A stretch of 64,000 bases of DNA. Source: Brenneria corticis. Its GTDB lineage: Bacteria; Pseudomonadota; Gammaproteobacteria; Enterobacterales; Enterobacteriaceae. Positions 1 through 11,483 of the stretch are shown piece by piece. Below the pieces are notes generated by a model. That model had not been told where the DNA came from. It saw only the letters and a list, made by a program, of their open reading frames with translations, and did no database searches. Position 1 is the stretch's first letter. Every line of letters begins with the position of its first letter. The stretch is from positions 1 through 64,000 of the forward strand of contig NZ_KZ819074.1 of the NCBI RefSeq assembly GCF_003115855.1, in the 5' to 3' direction. Made by a program: the position numbers and the translations under genes.

Positions 1-271
1 GTGGCGACCAATTAAAATGCTTGACTGGCAACACGGTTACTCAGTCGCCACCGCCCCATGACCCCGGGCTTTTCGCGAAATCGCGTCGCTACGCGATGCC
101 TTCGGCGTTCGTGACCGCTGGTCGGGCCGCCATTGACGCGCTCCCAGCGCGGCACTGGCTTTCGCGGCGTCCGTGCCGCTCACCCGGCGGTCACGCCCAC
201 CTCAGCGCGATTTTTTACGCGAAGGAAAACCTTAAAAAAACAAATCGCCTCCGGGAGCGACTGGGCCGGGA
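1..271. other. GC-rich non-coding stretch before yfeX
   Basis: No convincing gene is seen here. The short open frames in it have no ribosome binding site and no recognisable protein. The DNA is GC-rich and full of small palindromes, typical of enterobacterial intergenic filler. It lies downstream of the leftward yfeX gene, so it would hold that gene's 3' untranslated region; I see no clear U-tract terminator. Confidence 0.4.
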
Positions 272-1171
272 TTACAGCGCCAGCAGGCGCTCCAGCGACG
301 GGGCGAAGAAGTAGCTGCCGCTCACCGCGCGGGTGAAACGCAGCATATCGTCGCGCTTGCCGTCCCGTTCGCCAAACATGCTCAGCAGCTGCTGCTCGAT
401 ATTGTGCAGGTTGGCGCAGTAGGCGATGAAATAAAGCCCGTGCTTGCCGCTGGCCGTGCCGTAGGGCAGGCTTTGACGCAGAATCTTCAACCCCTTGCCG
501 TCTTCTTTTAAATCGACGCGGCTGACGTGCGAGGTAACCGGACGCTGTTCGGAAGAAAGCTCTTCGTTATCCTGCTTGGTGCGGCCGATAATCTGCTCTT
601 GCTGTTCAACGCTAAAGCGCTGCCACTGCTTGAGATTGTGCTCCCAGCGCTGGGTAAAGACATAGCTGCCCCCGGCATCCTGCTGGTCGTCGGGAATGAT
701 CGCCACGCCGCGGCGATCGTCGCCCTGCGGGTTTTCCGTCCCGTCGACAAAACCGCTCAGATCGCGGTCCTCAACCCCGCGGAAGCCGTGAATTTCCTCT
801 TCCACATGGATGGCGCCGCCAAAGGCTGCCAGCGCCGCCTGCGCCAGGCTGAAATTCACGTCGTGGCGCAATGACTGGACATGAATCAGCAGGTCGCGCT
901 GGGTGGCGGGCGCCAGCCCTTTGCCCAACGGCGTAAAAGACTTGAGCTGCAGGGCGGAATTCTGGCAATCCAGATCGCGCCACACGTCGCAGCCAAACGC
1001 CAGCACCGCGCCCAGACCGGCATCGGGAAACTGCTGTTGCAGTTCGGTCAATGCCTGACAAAACTTTTTGCATCCCTGCCGAATGGCATCAAATTCCCCC
1101 TGGACCATGGCTTCCATAAAGATGGCAAAACGGCGATGCTCCGGCAAAATACCGCTCTGAATTGGTGTCAT
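272..1171 (-). CDS. yfeX: DyP-type haem peroxidase YfeX
   Basis: A dye-decolourising peroxidase of 299 residues, the same length as E. coli YfeX. The family binds haem b and uses peroxide to oxidise dyes and porphyrinogens; a deferrochelatase role has been proposed but is disputed. The family GxxDG motif is GFVDG at residues 140-144, with the catalytic Asp at 143, and a candidate proximal haem ligand is His215. There is no signal peptide, so the protein is cytoplasmic. It is the downstream gene of a leftward pair with yfeY, with 214 bases between them. The family and the E. coli orthologue are recognised with confidence; the physiological substrate is not settled. Confidence 0.93.
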   Translation of the reverse strand: MTPIQSGILPEHRRFAIFMEAMVQGEFDAIRQGCKKFCQALTELQQQFPDAGLGAVLAFGCDVWRDLDCQNSALQLKSFTPLGKGLAPATQRDLLIHVQSLRHDVNFSLAQAALAAFGGAIHVEEEIHGFRGVEDRDLSGFVDGTENPQGDDRRGVAIIPDDQQDAGGSYVFTQRWEHNLKQWQRFSVEQQEQIIGRTKQDNEELSSEQRPVTSHVSRVDLKEDGKGLKILRQSLPYGTASGKHGLYFIAYCANLHNIEQQLLSMFGERDGKRDDMLRFTRAVSGSYFFAPSLERLLAL

Positions 1172-1385
1172 CTGTGCTTCCTCAATCTAAGCATGCTTCT
1201 TTGTTGTTATTTATGATGGAATTAGCTGCGATTCCGTCTGCGCAGCACCGCTATCATACCGGAAGAAATGAGGTTTTTACTTTGCTTAAACGCAAAATCG
1301 TCACAGACGCCACATTCGCGCCTTATGGAGATCGTTTTTTGGCCGGGAAGCCCTTACCGCCGCTGATGCGACACCCGCCAGGCGA

Positions 1386-1973
1386 TCAATCGCGAGCCTG
1401 CGCATGCCAGACGATCTTGCTCACCCGCCATGTTTTGAGAATGTCGTCAGGGGGCATCAACCCTTCCGGCCCGCTCCAGTCGCCGGAAAACAGGTAGCTG
1501 ACGTGTTTGCTCTGCGGCGCCGCACACTCGACGCTTTGCGAGTCGTCGCCCTGCCCCGGCTGACATGCGCCGAACGCCTTGCTGTAAGAGTCGCTGAAGG
1601 CATCGCCGATCTTCACGCCCCACGCGCTGTCGATGGCCGCATCCGTGACTTCCACTTTCCGGACGCTGCTCTTCGGCTGACCGCTGATCGTCAGCTTCAC
1701 CTCATCGCCGTCCAGCGCCTGATAAAACGCCACCAGTTGACCGTTTGCCGTGCCCATTCCGCTGCGCAGGCGGTAATTGCCGTTCAGCGCCTTATGCAAC
1801 ACCGGTTCGGACAATGGCGTTCCGGCATTGATATCGCCGACGCCGGCGTCCGACACCTGAAGCGAAGAGCCGAACCAGTTAAACGGCGACAGGCTGGACC
1901 AGGAAAAACCAGACGTGGCGGCGCATCCGGTCAGTATCAGCGGTAATCCCAGCAACAGTGGGCGAAATCTCAT
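1386..1973 (-). CDS. yfeY: RpoE-regulated lipoprotein YfeY
   Basis: A 195-residue lipoprotein. The start has a short signal peptide ending in the lipobox LTGC, with the acylated Cys near residue 17. The length and the yfeX-yfeY-ypeA order match E. coli YfeY, whose gene belongs to the sigma-E envelope-stress regulon; its molecular function is unknown. The start is an ATG preceded by GAGGAAT at a normal distance. I could not pick out a convincing sigma-E promoter by eye in the 170 bases upstream, so regulation is inferred from the orthologue only. Confidence 0.85.
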   Translation of the reverse strand: MRFRPLLLGLPLILTGCAATSGFSWSSLSPFNWFGSSLQVSDAGVGDINAGTPLSEPVLHKALNGNYRLRSGMGTANGQLVAFYQALDGDEVKLTISGQPKSSVRKVEVTDAAIDSAWGVKIGDAFSDSYSKAFGACQPGQGDDSQSVECAAPQSKHVSYLFSGDWSGPEGLMPPDDILKTWRVSKIVWHAQARD

Positions 1974-2146
1974 GACATTTATTCCTCATATTGGTCGGCC
2001 TTGCTTTCCAGCCGTTATAATCCGATGTGAATTGGAGTACAAGAGCGCCGGAAAGTGCCGTGCAACGGCGGATAATCGGGCTTAATAATGCGGGAAGGCC
2101 CAGCCGTCCTGAGCCATTGATAAGAAGATGCGGATCGGGCGGCGGA

Positions 2147-2572
2147 TCAGTACTCCTGATCCTCGATCAGCCGTTTTCCCAGCGTGACGATGTCGGCGAT
2201 TTCGTAATCCAGCTTTTCATACATGCCGATCACCGCGTCGTTATCTTCACGCACCATCAGGTTGATTTTGGGGCAGCCGCGGGCGATGAGTTTCTTCTCC
2301 AGGCGGCTGATCAGCGCATTGGCGATGCCCCGGCCGCGGAAATCCGGATGCACGCCGAGATAATAGGCCGAGCCGCGATGGCCGTCATAGCCGCCCATAA
2401 CGGAGCCCACCACTTCGCCGCCGACTTCCGCCACCAGAAACAGATCGGCGCCGTGGTTCAGCTTGCGTTCAATATCCATTTCGGGATCGTTCCACGGGCG
2501 CAGCAAATCGCAGCGTTCCCAAAGGGTGATCACTTCTTCAAAGTCATCTTGCCGGAATATGCGGATTTCCAT
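2147..2572 (-). CDS. ypeA: GNAT family acetyltransferase YpeA
   Basis: A single-domain GNAT N-acetyltransferase of 141 residues that closely resembles E. coli YpeA. The acetyl-CoA pyrophosphate loop is visible as RGRGIANAL in the middle of the protein, and the end ...GKRLIEDQEY is typical of the orthologue. I chose the ATG at 2572, which gives the MEIRIF start of the family; GTG codons 3 and 12 bases upstream are alternatives. The acceptor substrate is unknown. In E. coli amiA lies between this gene and hemF; here the 186-base gap before hemF holds no gene. Confidence 0.9.
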   Translation of the reverse strand: MEIRIFRQDDFEEVITLWERCDLLRPWNDPEMDIERKLNHGADLFLVAEVGGEVVGSVMGGYDGHRGSAYYLGVHPDFRGRGIANALISRLEKKLIARGCPKINLMVREDNDAVIGMYEKLDYEIADIVTLGKRLIEDQEY

Positions 2573-2758
2573 CACGTTTACCACTGTGCAATTAGGTAAG
2601 GTCTGATTATCGCGTGATTTTTGTCAGACGCAATATCAAATTGCGCATGGGCCATGGAAATTCCCCGGCAAGTTCAGCGACGGGGATATTATTTATTACA
2701 CGGCAATAATCGTTATACTGAGCGCCTTTAGCGACCCAGGACACGAGAGCGTTAGCCT

Positions 2759-3688
2759 ATGCCGAACATTCAGGCGGTAATATCCTTTCTGCGCACGTTG
2801 CAGGACGATCTCTGCCGGCAGCTCGCCGCCGCGGATGGCGCCGCGAACTTTGATGAAGACCGCTGGCAGCGCGCGGAAGGCGGCGGCGGACGCAGCCGGG
2901 TATTATCCGGCGGCAAGGTATTCGAACGCGCCGGCGTCAACTTTTCCCACGTCGCCGGCGGCGCATTGCCGCCGTCCGCCAGCGCGCACCGCCCCGAACT
3001 GGCGGGCCGCAGCTATCAGGCGATGGGCGTCTCGCTGGTTATTCATCCGCAAAATCCCTACGTGCCCACCGCTCACGCCAACGTCCGCTTTTTCATTGCC
3101 GAAAAGCCGGGGAAAGAAGCGGTATGGTGGTTCGGCGGCGGCTTCGATCTGACGCCGTTTTATGGCTTCAGGGAAGACGCGGTGCACTGGCACCAGACCG
3201 CGCGCGATCTGTGCCGGCCTTTCGGCGCGGACGTTTATCCGCGCTATAAGAAATGGTGCGACGACTATTTTTATCTCAGGCACCGTAACGAAGCCCGGGG
3301 CATCGGCGGCTTGTTTTTCGACGATCTGAATACGCCCGATTTCGCGACCTGCTTCGCCTTTATCCGCGCCGTCGGCAACGGATTCGCGCCTGCCTATCTG
3401 CCGATTGTCGAACGGCGCAAAAACCTGCCGTGGGGCGAGCGCGAGCGCGAATTTCAGCTTTATCGCCGCGGACGCTATGTGGAGTTCAATCTGGTATGGG
3501 ATCGCGGTACGCTGTTCGGGCTGCAAAGCGGCGGGCGCGCCGAGTCGATTTTAATGTCCATGCCGCCGCTGGCGCGCTGGGAATATCAGTATCAACCACA
3601 ACCCGACAGCCCCGAAGCCGCGCTGTACCGGGACTTTTTACCCGTCAGGGATTGGCTTGATGACAACAACAGCGGAGTAACCGAGTAA
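2759..3688 (+). CDS. hemF: Oxygen-dependent coproporphyrinogen III oxidase
   Basis: HemF converts coproporphyrinogen III to protoporphyrinogen IX by two O2-dependent decarboxylations in haem synthesis. The 309-residue protein has the family blocks GGGRSRV, WWFGGGFDLTPFY, YKKWCDDYFYL and FNLVWDRGT, all intact, so the enzyme should be active and works as a cytoplasmic homodimer. It is about ten residues longer than the E. coli protein, with the difference at the ends. Its TAA stop overlaps the ATG of the next gene by one base (TAATG), which implies translational coupling to the UPF0178 gene. Confidence 0.96.
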   Translation: MPNIQAVISFLRTLQDDLCRQLAAADGAANFDEDRWQRAEGGGGRSRVLSGGKVFERAGVNFSHVAGGALPPSASAHRPELAGRSYQAMGVSLVIHPQNPYVPTAHANVRFFIAEKPGKEAVWWFGGGFDLTPFYGFREDAVHWHQTARDLCRPFGADVYPRYKKWCDDYFYLRHRNEARGIGGLFFDDLNTPDFATCFAFIRAVGNGFAPAYLPIVERRKNLPWGEREREFQLYRRGRYVEFNLVWDRGTLFGLQSGGRAESILMSMPPLARWEYQYQPQPDSPEAALYRDFLPVRDWLDDNNSGVTE

Positions 3689-4134
3689 TGCAGATTTGGG
3701 TCGATGCCGACGCCTGCCCCAACGTCATCAAAGAGGTGCTGTTTCGCGCCGCGGAAAGAACGGCGACGCAAACCACGCTGGTGGCCAATCAGGCATTAAA
3801 AGTACCGCCGTCGCGCTTTATCCGCACGCTGCGGGTGGCCGCCGGTTTTGACGTCGCGGATAACGAAATCGTGCGCCGGGTTGAAGCGGGCGACCTGGTG
3901 GTCACCAGCGATATCCCGCTGGCGGCGGAAGTGATCGAAAAAGGCGGCGTGGCGCTGAATCCGCGCGGCGAGCGATATACCCCGGACACCATCCGCGAAC
4001 GGCTGAACATGCGTGATTTTATGGATACCATGCGCGCCAGCGGCATACAAACCGGCGGACCGGCGACCCTCAATCAGCGCGACCGCCAGCAGTTCGCCAA
4101 CGAACTGGATAAATGGCTGCGGCAAGCCACCTAA
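3688..4134 (+). CDS. yaiI: UPF0178 (YaiI/YqxD, DUF188) protein
   Basis: A 148-residue member of the YaiI/YqxD family. The N-terminal block WVDADACPNVIKEVL carries the conserved Asp residues of a PIN/NYN-like nuclease fold, and TSDIPLA and LNPRGERYT follow. No activity has been firmly assigned to the family; an RNA-directed nuclease role is only an analogy. The gene is coupled to hemF (overlapping stop and start), an arrangement different from E. coli, where yaiI is elsewhere. A strong terminator follows. Confidence 0.85.
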   Translation: MQIWVDADACPNVIKEVLFRAAERTATQTTLVANQALKVPPSRFIRTLRVAAGFDVADNEIVRRVEAGDLVVTSDIPLAAEVIEKGGVALNPRGERYTPDTIRERLNMRDFMDTMRASGIQTGGPATLNQRDRQQFANELDKWLRQAT

Positions 4135-4155
4135 GGCAAGATTAAAAGGCAAGAT

Positions 4156-4197
4156 AAAAAAAGCCCGCCGGAGCGCATACTCCCGCGGGCTTTTTTA
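4156..4197. terminator. Bidirectional terminator between yaiI and maeB
   Basis: The arms AAGCCCGCCGGAG and CTCCCGCGGGCTT pair with one mismatch around a six-base loop. An A-run lies on the left and a T-run on the right, so it can end transcription from both the hemF-yaiI side and the convergent maeB side. Confidence 0.9.
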
Positions 4198-4208
4198 GCT
4201 CAGGCAGA

Positions 4209-6488
<2,280 letters not shown>

Positions 6489-6635
6489 TGTTACACCCTT
6501 TACCTATTTTCGTTATGGAGAATTAATGAGGCTACAAGGGGCCAGTATAATGTGTGTAGTTTGTTAAACTTTGAAGGGCGGCAAAAAGCGGGATTTAAAT
6601 TCGCTTAATATAGTTAATATAATTAATTTACAACT

Positions 6636-6673
6636 CGCTTTTGCCGCCGGCGCGGGCTCCCGGCGGCAAAAGC
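6636..6673. repeat. Perfect 15-bp inverted repeat
   Basis: The arms CGCTTTTGCCGCCGG and CCGGCGGCAAAAGCG are exact reverse complements around an eight-base loop. The hairpin is downstream of the leftward GH30 gene and upstream of maeB. No T-run follows on either side, so it is not a standard intrinsic terminator; it may be an mRNA 3'-end stabiliser or part of a Rho-dependent end. Confidence 0.75.
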
Positions 6674-6745
6674 GTATCGGGCGGAGGAAATCACCGGCGC
6701 CTGTACCCATCGACCAGACGCATCCCGCCGTTCAGCCGATGTGCG

Positions 6746-8068
6746 TTACGGCAGAAAAATAAAAGAGTTAATCGAATTCGGCGCCAGATCAAAGTGCAGC
6801 GTTTGACCTTGCCAGGCGATATTCAGCTCCCGCGGCGACGTAAACGCATTGTTGATATTCACCACGATACTGTTGTCCGGATTTTCAAACGCCACCGCAT
6901 TGCCGCTCATGCTGCCGGTTAACGTGCGGCGACGCGCTCCCCGGCGCACCAGTGCGGAAAAATGGCGCATCACATAATATTCCGGGTTATAGGTGACGCT
7001 CTTTTGCTGTTTATCAATGGAAATCATGCTGTTCTGTTTCCAGCCCCAGGAACTTTCACCGCCGTTTTCCAGCACCATATTCCAGTAGAAGTAGCCGTTG
7101 GCGCCGTTCACCAGATAGTGGCGGAACAGCCCGAATACGTAGTGCGCGTAAGACCACTGGTTTTTTCCGTCACCGCACTCATTTTCCGTCTGGTAATAGC
7201 GCAACTCGGGGTAGCTTTCCACCGTTCTCTGGATCGCATTTTTCCCGGCCCATTGATAGCCCACGCCGGAAAGATGGGAATACGCGGTTTTATCGCTCAG
7301 AACATAGTTGGCGTAATCATCGTAATCTTCCCCCACCTCTTGCATAAATGCCGGCGCATTGATGGTTCCCAACCAGATTTCGGTATCAGGCAGATGTTTC
7401 GCCAGTCGGGGGCCGAGATAATCGGCGATAAAACGACGCAGTTGCTCACCGCTCCAGACACAGGACGGAAATTTCTGATCCGCCGCCACCTCATTCTGAA
7501 TATGAACCTGAGCGACCCGGATCCCTTCTTGTCGATAGTGCTCGATGAATTTCTGAAAATAGAGGGCATAGGCGCGCAGCGTCGCGTCGTCCATGCGCAG
7601 GCGGCCATAGTTATATACCGGATGCGTTTTCATCCAGGTGGGCGGACTCCAGGGCGAGCCAAACAGAATCATTTCCGGCTGGCGTTGCAGTGCGGCGCGA
7701 ATATAAGGGATCAAATAGGTCTTATCCCGCGCGATGGAAAAATGCCGCATGGCGTAATCGTCCGGCGTTTCGTTGAGGCTATACCACGACTGTGCATAAT
7801 CGCTGGCGCCGATGGGAATTCTCCCCATATTTAACCGGCACTCGCCGTCGGGGGAAAAGAGATCGTCAAAGATGGCTTCCCGTTGTGAATCATCCAACGC
7901 CGCAAGCGCGGCCATACCCAATTCATTAAAGCAGCCGCCGAATCCTTCGATTTCCCTTTCGTCCGCCGCACCCACAACCAAATTGACGGGGTGCGCGCCG
8001 GTGGCAACGGCGGTATTGACCTGCCACTGCCGGGCGTCGTCACTGCTAATCCAGCTAATTGATGCCAT
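6746..8068 (-). CDS. Glycoside hydrolase family 30 (glucosylceramidase-like)
   Basis: A 440-residue retaining beta-glycosidase of the GH30 (TIM barrel plus small beta domain) type. The general acid/base is in HIQNEV (Glu193) and the nucleophile is in QTENECG (Glu295). GFGGCFNEL near residue 42 is the usual GH30 opening. There is no signal peptide, so the enzyme is cytoplasmic and probably cleaves an imported beta-linked disaccharide or glycoside rather than polymer. It is cotranscribed with the GPH symporter gene 43 bases upstream, which would bring in its substrate. The subfamily and exact sugar (glucose, xylose, fucose) cannot be read from sequence alone. Confidence 0.85.
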   Translation of the reverse strand: MASISWISSDDARQWQVNTAVATGAHPVNLVVGAADEREIEGFGGCFNELGMAALAALDDSQREAIFDDLFSPDGECRLNMGRIPIGASDYAQSWYSLNETPDDYAMRHFSIARDKTYLIPYIRAALQRQPEMILFGSPWSPPTWMKTHPVYNYGRLRMDDATLRAYALYFQKFIEHYRQEGIRVAQVHIQNEVAADQKFPSCVWSGEQLRRFIADYLGPRLAKHLPDTEIWLGTINAPAFMQEVGEDYDDYANYVLSDKTAYSHLSGVGYQWAGKNAIQRTVESYPELRYYQTENECGDGKNQWSYAHYVFGLFRHYLVNGANGYFYWNMVLENGGESSWGWKQNSMISIDKQQKSVTYNPEYYVMRHFSALVRRGARRRTLTGSMSGNAVAFENPDNSIVVNINNAFTSPRELNIAWQGQTLHFDLAPNSINSFIFLP

Positions 8069-8111
8069 CTTTTCCTCTCCTACTCCGACTTGGTTATGCG
8101 GTTTTGTGTGA

Positions 8112-9476
8112 TTACAGCGAGCTTGCGATCTTTCTGTCTTTTATTGCTTTTATCTTTTCATCATTGAGTGAATAGCGTTTCATAATCAGCAGCAGCGAAA
8201 ATACCAGCAGCGCGGGCAACAAGGTAAAAAGCAGCTTTATGGTAAGAACCGACTGCGCGTTTTGCTCACCGCCGCCGCCAACGTATCCTCCCCATGCCAG
8301 CAGCCAGCCAATTAACGCGCCGCCGATAGCAATACCCAATTTAATGGCGAATAAATTCGTCGAAAACACCATTCCGCTTAAACGGCGTCCGCTGACGCTT
8401 TCCTCCAGATCAACAACGTCGCTGACCATGCTCCACTGTAACGGGGTCGCCGCCGACTGAATAAAATTGATGACAATGACCAATCCGAATATAATAAATA
8501 GGCTTTGCGGACTGGCAAAAAACAGAATAATCAACAATACGCCCTCAATGCCCATGGAATAATTAAAGCCTTTTACCTTATCGATATTTTTAAAAATAGC
8601 CGCGGAGAAAAGAGCGCCTAAAATGCCGGACAAAAATATCAATGATAATAAAGGCGTAGCCAGGTCAGGGCGTTTCATTACGCTATTTACATAATACATC
8701 GCCACCCCGCCTTTAAAAATTACCGCAATCAGGTTCACCACATTCAAGGTAAACATAATGCGCCAGTCTTTATTGGCATATAAACACGTCAGGTCTTTCC
8801 AGATACCCGCCGGCTCAGGATCCAGAGCAGCGATATGGCGTTCACGGGTATTTTTAAAACAGGTAAATAATAAAATAACGCTCAGCACCCCCATGATAAG
8901 CATCGTCATAAAATAGCCTTGCTGCTTATCTTCCTGCCCCAAATATGCCACCAGCGGCAAGGCCGACATCGAAACAAACAGTCCGCCCAGCCCGCTGAAC
9001 GCAAACCGGTACGATTGCAATGACACCCGCTCGCGTGAATCATCCGACAGGTTATTCACCATCGCGCAATAGGGAACATTCACCGCAGTATAAACCAGCG
9101 AAAGCAGGATATACGACGTATAAGCGTAAACCAGTTTGCCGGCGTAGCCGAAATCCGGCGTATAAAACGTTAATGCGCACAGCACGCCGAAAGGAATGGC
9201 GAACCACAGTAAATAAGGTCTGAATTGGCCGAAACGGCTACGAGTTCGGTCTGCCACCGCTCCCATTAAAACATCGGCGACCGCATCGATGACCCTTACC
9301 GCAAGAAACATGGTGCCCATATGCGCGGGCGACAGCCCGTAAATATCCGTATAAAAATAGGCCATAAATAACATGACCGTTTGCCAGACTAAATTACAAC
9401 CGGCATCCCCCAGCCCGTAACTTATTTTTTCTTTTATCGATAATTTTATTGAAGACGTAGGCGTTACAGAAGACAT
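8112..9476 (-). CDS. GPH-family sugar:cation symporter
   Basis: A 454-residue inner-membrane protein of the glycoside-pentoside-hexuronide (MelB/XynP/UidB/YicJ) family, with about twelve membrane segments. The opening KEKISYGLGDAGCN and the loop ADRTRSRFGQFRPYLLW are family hallmarks. It is the first gene of a two-gene leftward unit with the GH30 hydrolase, pointing to uptake of a beta-glycoside or xyloside followed by cytoplasmic cleavage. The ATG is preceded by GAGGGG. The divergent AraC-type gene 160 bases away is the likely regulator. Confidence 0.88.
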   Translation of the reverse strand: MSSVTPTSSIKLSIKEKISYGLGDAGCNLVWQTVMLFMAYFYTDIYGLSPAHMGTMFLAVRVIDAVADVLMGAVADRTRSRFGQFRPYLLWFAIPFGVLCALTFYTPDFGYAGKLVYAYTSYILLSLVYTAVNVPYCAMVNNLSDDSRERVSLQSYRFAFSGLGGLFVSMSALPLVAYLGQEDKQQGYFMTMLIMGVLSVILLFTCFKNTRERHIAALDPEPAGIWKDLTCLYANKDWRIMFTLNVVNLIAVIFKGGVAMYYVNSVMKRPDLATPLLSLIFLSGILGALFSAAIFKNIDKVKGFNYSMGIEGVLLIILFFASPQSLFIIFGLVIVINFIQSAATPLQWSMVSDVVDLEESVSGRRLSGMVFSTNLFAIKLGIAIGGALIGWLLAWGGYVGGGGEQNAQSVLTIKLLFTLLPALLVFSLLLIMKRYSLNDEKIKAIKDRKIASSL

Positions 9477-9635
9477 GATTATCCCCTCAGAAAAAATATT
9501 ATTGTTCTGATACTTCCATTACGTTCAATTATTGTATATTTATAACCTCACCACATTTTTAACGAATAATTTATTCCATAATTTGTGGCGTATATAGAAA
9601 TAAACCGGGGCAATTACATAAGGAATCTGAACCTG

Positions 9636-10484
9636 ATGAGTGAGCCATATCCCATTTTTGAAAATATTCCCGTCACCTTAGGTGAACGTTTCACATTACG
9701 TCGATATAACATCCCCTCGTTTGCCGGGTGCTACGCCGTAACGCATTTTCATGTAATGAGTGAGATTATGTGGTTCAGACGCGCCAGCGGCACCTTTGTT
9801 ATCCAGGACCGGGCATACCCGATAAAAAATAATACCCTGGTTTACGTACCCACGCTTTTTATGCATGAAATGATACTGACGTCTTACGCCAAACATTTAC
9901 GCTACTTACTGCAATATGAGGAAAGCTGGCTGGAAGAAATGCACTTGCCGGTTAAACCGATCCAACGTATCCAGCCGATGGTGATGTATCTGGATGAGAA
10001 TGAAGCGTCACGCCTGGAGACGCTCTTCTGCTGGGCGAGCGAAAAATCGGCGTCGGCCACAACCCTACAGTCGAGTTTGCTGCACTCCATCGTGATTTTC
10101 GTCACCTCAAAATTGACGATGGATTTAACGCCAAACCCGGCGTTATTCCGCCACCCGGCAATAACCAGGCTGATCGGCCTGGTGCAACAGATCGATGAAC
10201 AAAAAAACTATGCCATCAGCGTCGCTCAGGCCGCTCTCCGGTGCGGCTGGTCCGACTCCTACTTTTCCCGCACCTTCAAACAGGCATTCGGGCAAACGTT
10301 CAAGGAGTTTATGCTGAAAAGAAAAATCTCCCTCGCCATCGATTTACTTATCAATTCCGATCTCAACGTTTCCGACATTGCCTACCAGGCCAGCTTCACC
10401 GACTGCGCTTATTTCTGCGCTCGTTTTAAACATATCGTCGGCATGTCGCCGAAAAAATTCAAAGAGAATATCTATACCCAATAG
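9636..10484 (+). CDS. AraC-family transcriptional regulator
   Basis: A regulator of 282 residues with an N-terminal cupin-like sensor region and a C-terminal double helix-turn-helix. The second HTH block ends with the family signature, roughly residues 240-280 (ASFTDCAYFCARFKHIVGMS). I chose the ATG at 9636, preceded by AAGGA; a GTG at 9585 in the same frame would add 17 residues with no ribosome site. It is transcribed away from the GPH-GH30 unit, the standard layout for an activator of that unit. The inducer is presumably the imported glycoside. Confidence 0.85.
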   Translation: MSEPYPIFENIPVTLGERFTLRRYNIPSFAGCYAVTHFHVMSEIMWFRRASGTFVIQDRAYPIKNNTLVYVPTLFMHEMILTSYAKHLRYLLQYEESWLEEMHLPVKPIQRIQPMVMYLDENEASRLETLFCWASEKSASATTLQSSLLHSIVIFVTSKLTMDLTPNPALFRHPAITRLIGLVQQIDEQKNYAISVAQAALRCGWSDSYFSRTFKQAFGQTFKEFMLKRKISLAIDLLINSDLNVSDIAYQASFTDCAYFCARFKHIVGMSPKKFKENIYTQ

Positions 10485-10520
10485 ATTTCAGGATACAGGC
10501 AAGCGGCGCTTTGACAGGAA

Positions 10521-11483
10521 TTACTGCGTCATGTTTAAAATCGTGCGGATATTCCCGGCGCTGGTGGCGATAATATCGATCGCCCCGGTGCGCAACGCGC
10601 CAAGGATCGCCATCGCTTTGGTATTTTCGGAGGCAATGGCGATAACGCAGGGAATCTGATGCAATTCCTCGATGCTGACGCCAATCACCCGATCGTTCAT
10701 CACCGTATCGACATGCTGCCCCTGCGCATTAAAGAAATCATACCCGGCGATATCGCCAATAACGCCCTGATTGAGGCTCGCATCGATAATCTCATGCGGC
10801 GTAAACCAACCCAGCTTCACCATATAGCTGTTTTCGTTCATATCGCCAATTCCCACCAGCGCAATATCCGCTTTGCGCGCCCGATCCAGCGTTTCCTTAA
10901 TGGTGCCGTTTTGCATAAACGCGTCTTTCAGCGCCCGATTCTCGACATAGGCCGGGGAATAAAGCGTTTCGCTGCTGCCGCCGAATTTCTTCGCCAGACG
11001 CCGACTAATGTGGTCGGCGTTGATGGCATCGCCGGGGCGATGCGTCCCCCCGATACCGCAGATAAAGCGACAGTTACGCTCAACCACATTACTGACGTGA
11101 TCGGCCACGGCCGCGACATTGCGCCCCTGCCCGACGGCCACTACCGTGCCATCCTTTAGGGTCAGCGCCAGATGGTTGGAAACCAGCGCAGCGACCTGAC
11201 GCCGCTGTTCTTCTTCATCCTGGTAATCCAACGCAATCAAAGCCCGTTTTATGGGAAAACGCTCCAGCATTTGCTGTTCAAGGCGGGTACTGAATACCGG
11301 ATGATAGCGTACGGTAATTTCAACAATCCCCTCCTCCTTTGCCCGTTTGAGCAAACGACCAACCTTGATGCGTGAAATGCCGAACTTCTTCGCGATCTCT
11401 TCCTGAGTAATTTCGTCCTGATAATAGGCTACGGCAATTTCAGTCAGCAGTTCGTTATCCTGAGATCCTGGTTGCTTTTCCAT
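10521..11483 (-). CDS. SorC-family sugar-responsive regulator
   Basis: A 320-residue DeoR/SorC-type regulator: an N-terminal HTH near residues 18-45 (TQEEIAKKFGISRIKVGRLL) and a sugar-phosphate-binding effector domain from about residue 60, with GGTHRPGDAINADHISRRLA and VGIGDMNENSY. The same frame stays open to 11699, but that extension is not SorC-like. The ATG at 11483 is preceded by AGGAGG, so I start there. It is divergent from the triosephosphate-isomerase paralogue and the sugar-acid cluster to its right, which it most likely controls. Effectors of this family are phosphorylated sugars or ketoses. Confidence 0.85.
   Translation of the reverse strand: MEKQPGSQDNELLTEIAVAYYQDEITQEEIAKKFGISRIKVGRLLKRAKEEGIVEITVRYHPVFSTRLEQQMLERFPIKRALIALDYQDEEEQRRQVAALVSNHLALTLKDGTVVAVGQGRNVAAVADHVSNVVERNCRFICGIGGTHRPGDAINADHISRRLAKKFGGSSETLYSPAYVENRALKDAFMQNGTIKETLDRARKADIALVGIGDMNENSYMVKLGWFTPHEIIDASLNQGVIGDIAGYDFFNAQGQHVDTVMNDRVIGVSIEELHQIPCVIAIASENTKAMAILGALRTGAIDIIATSAGNIRTILNMTQ

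Noticed and set aside
2573..2758. Possible amiA remnant between ypeA and hemF
   Set aside because: The gap has 186 bases and shows no amidase motif; amiA is simply not at this place.
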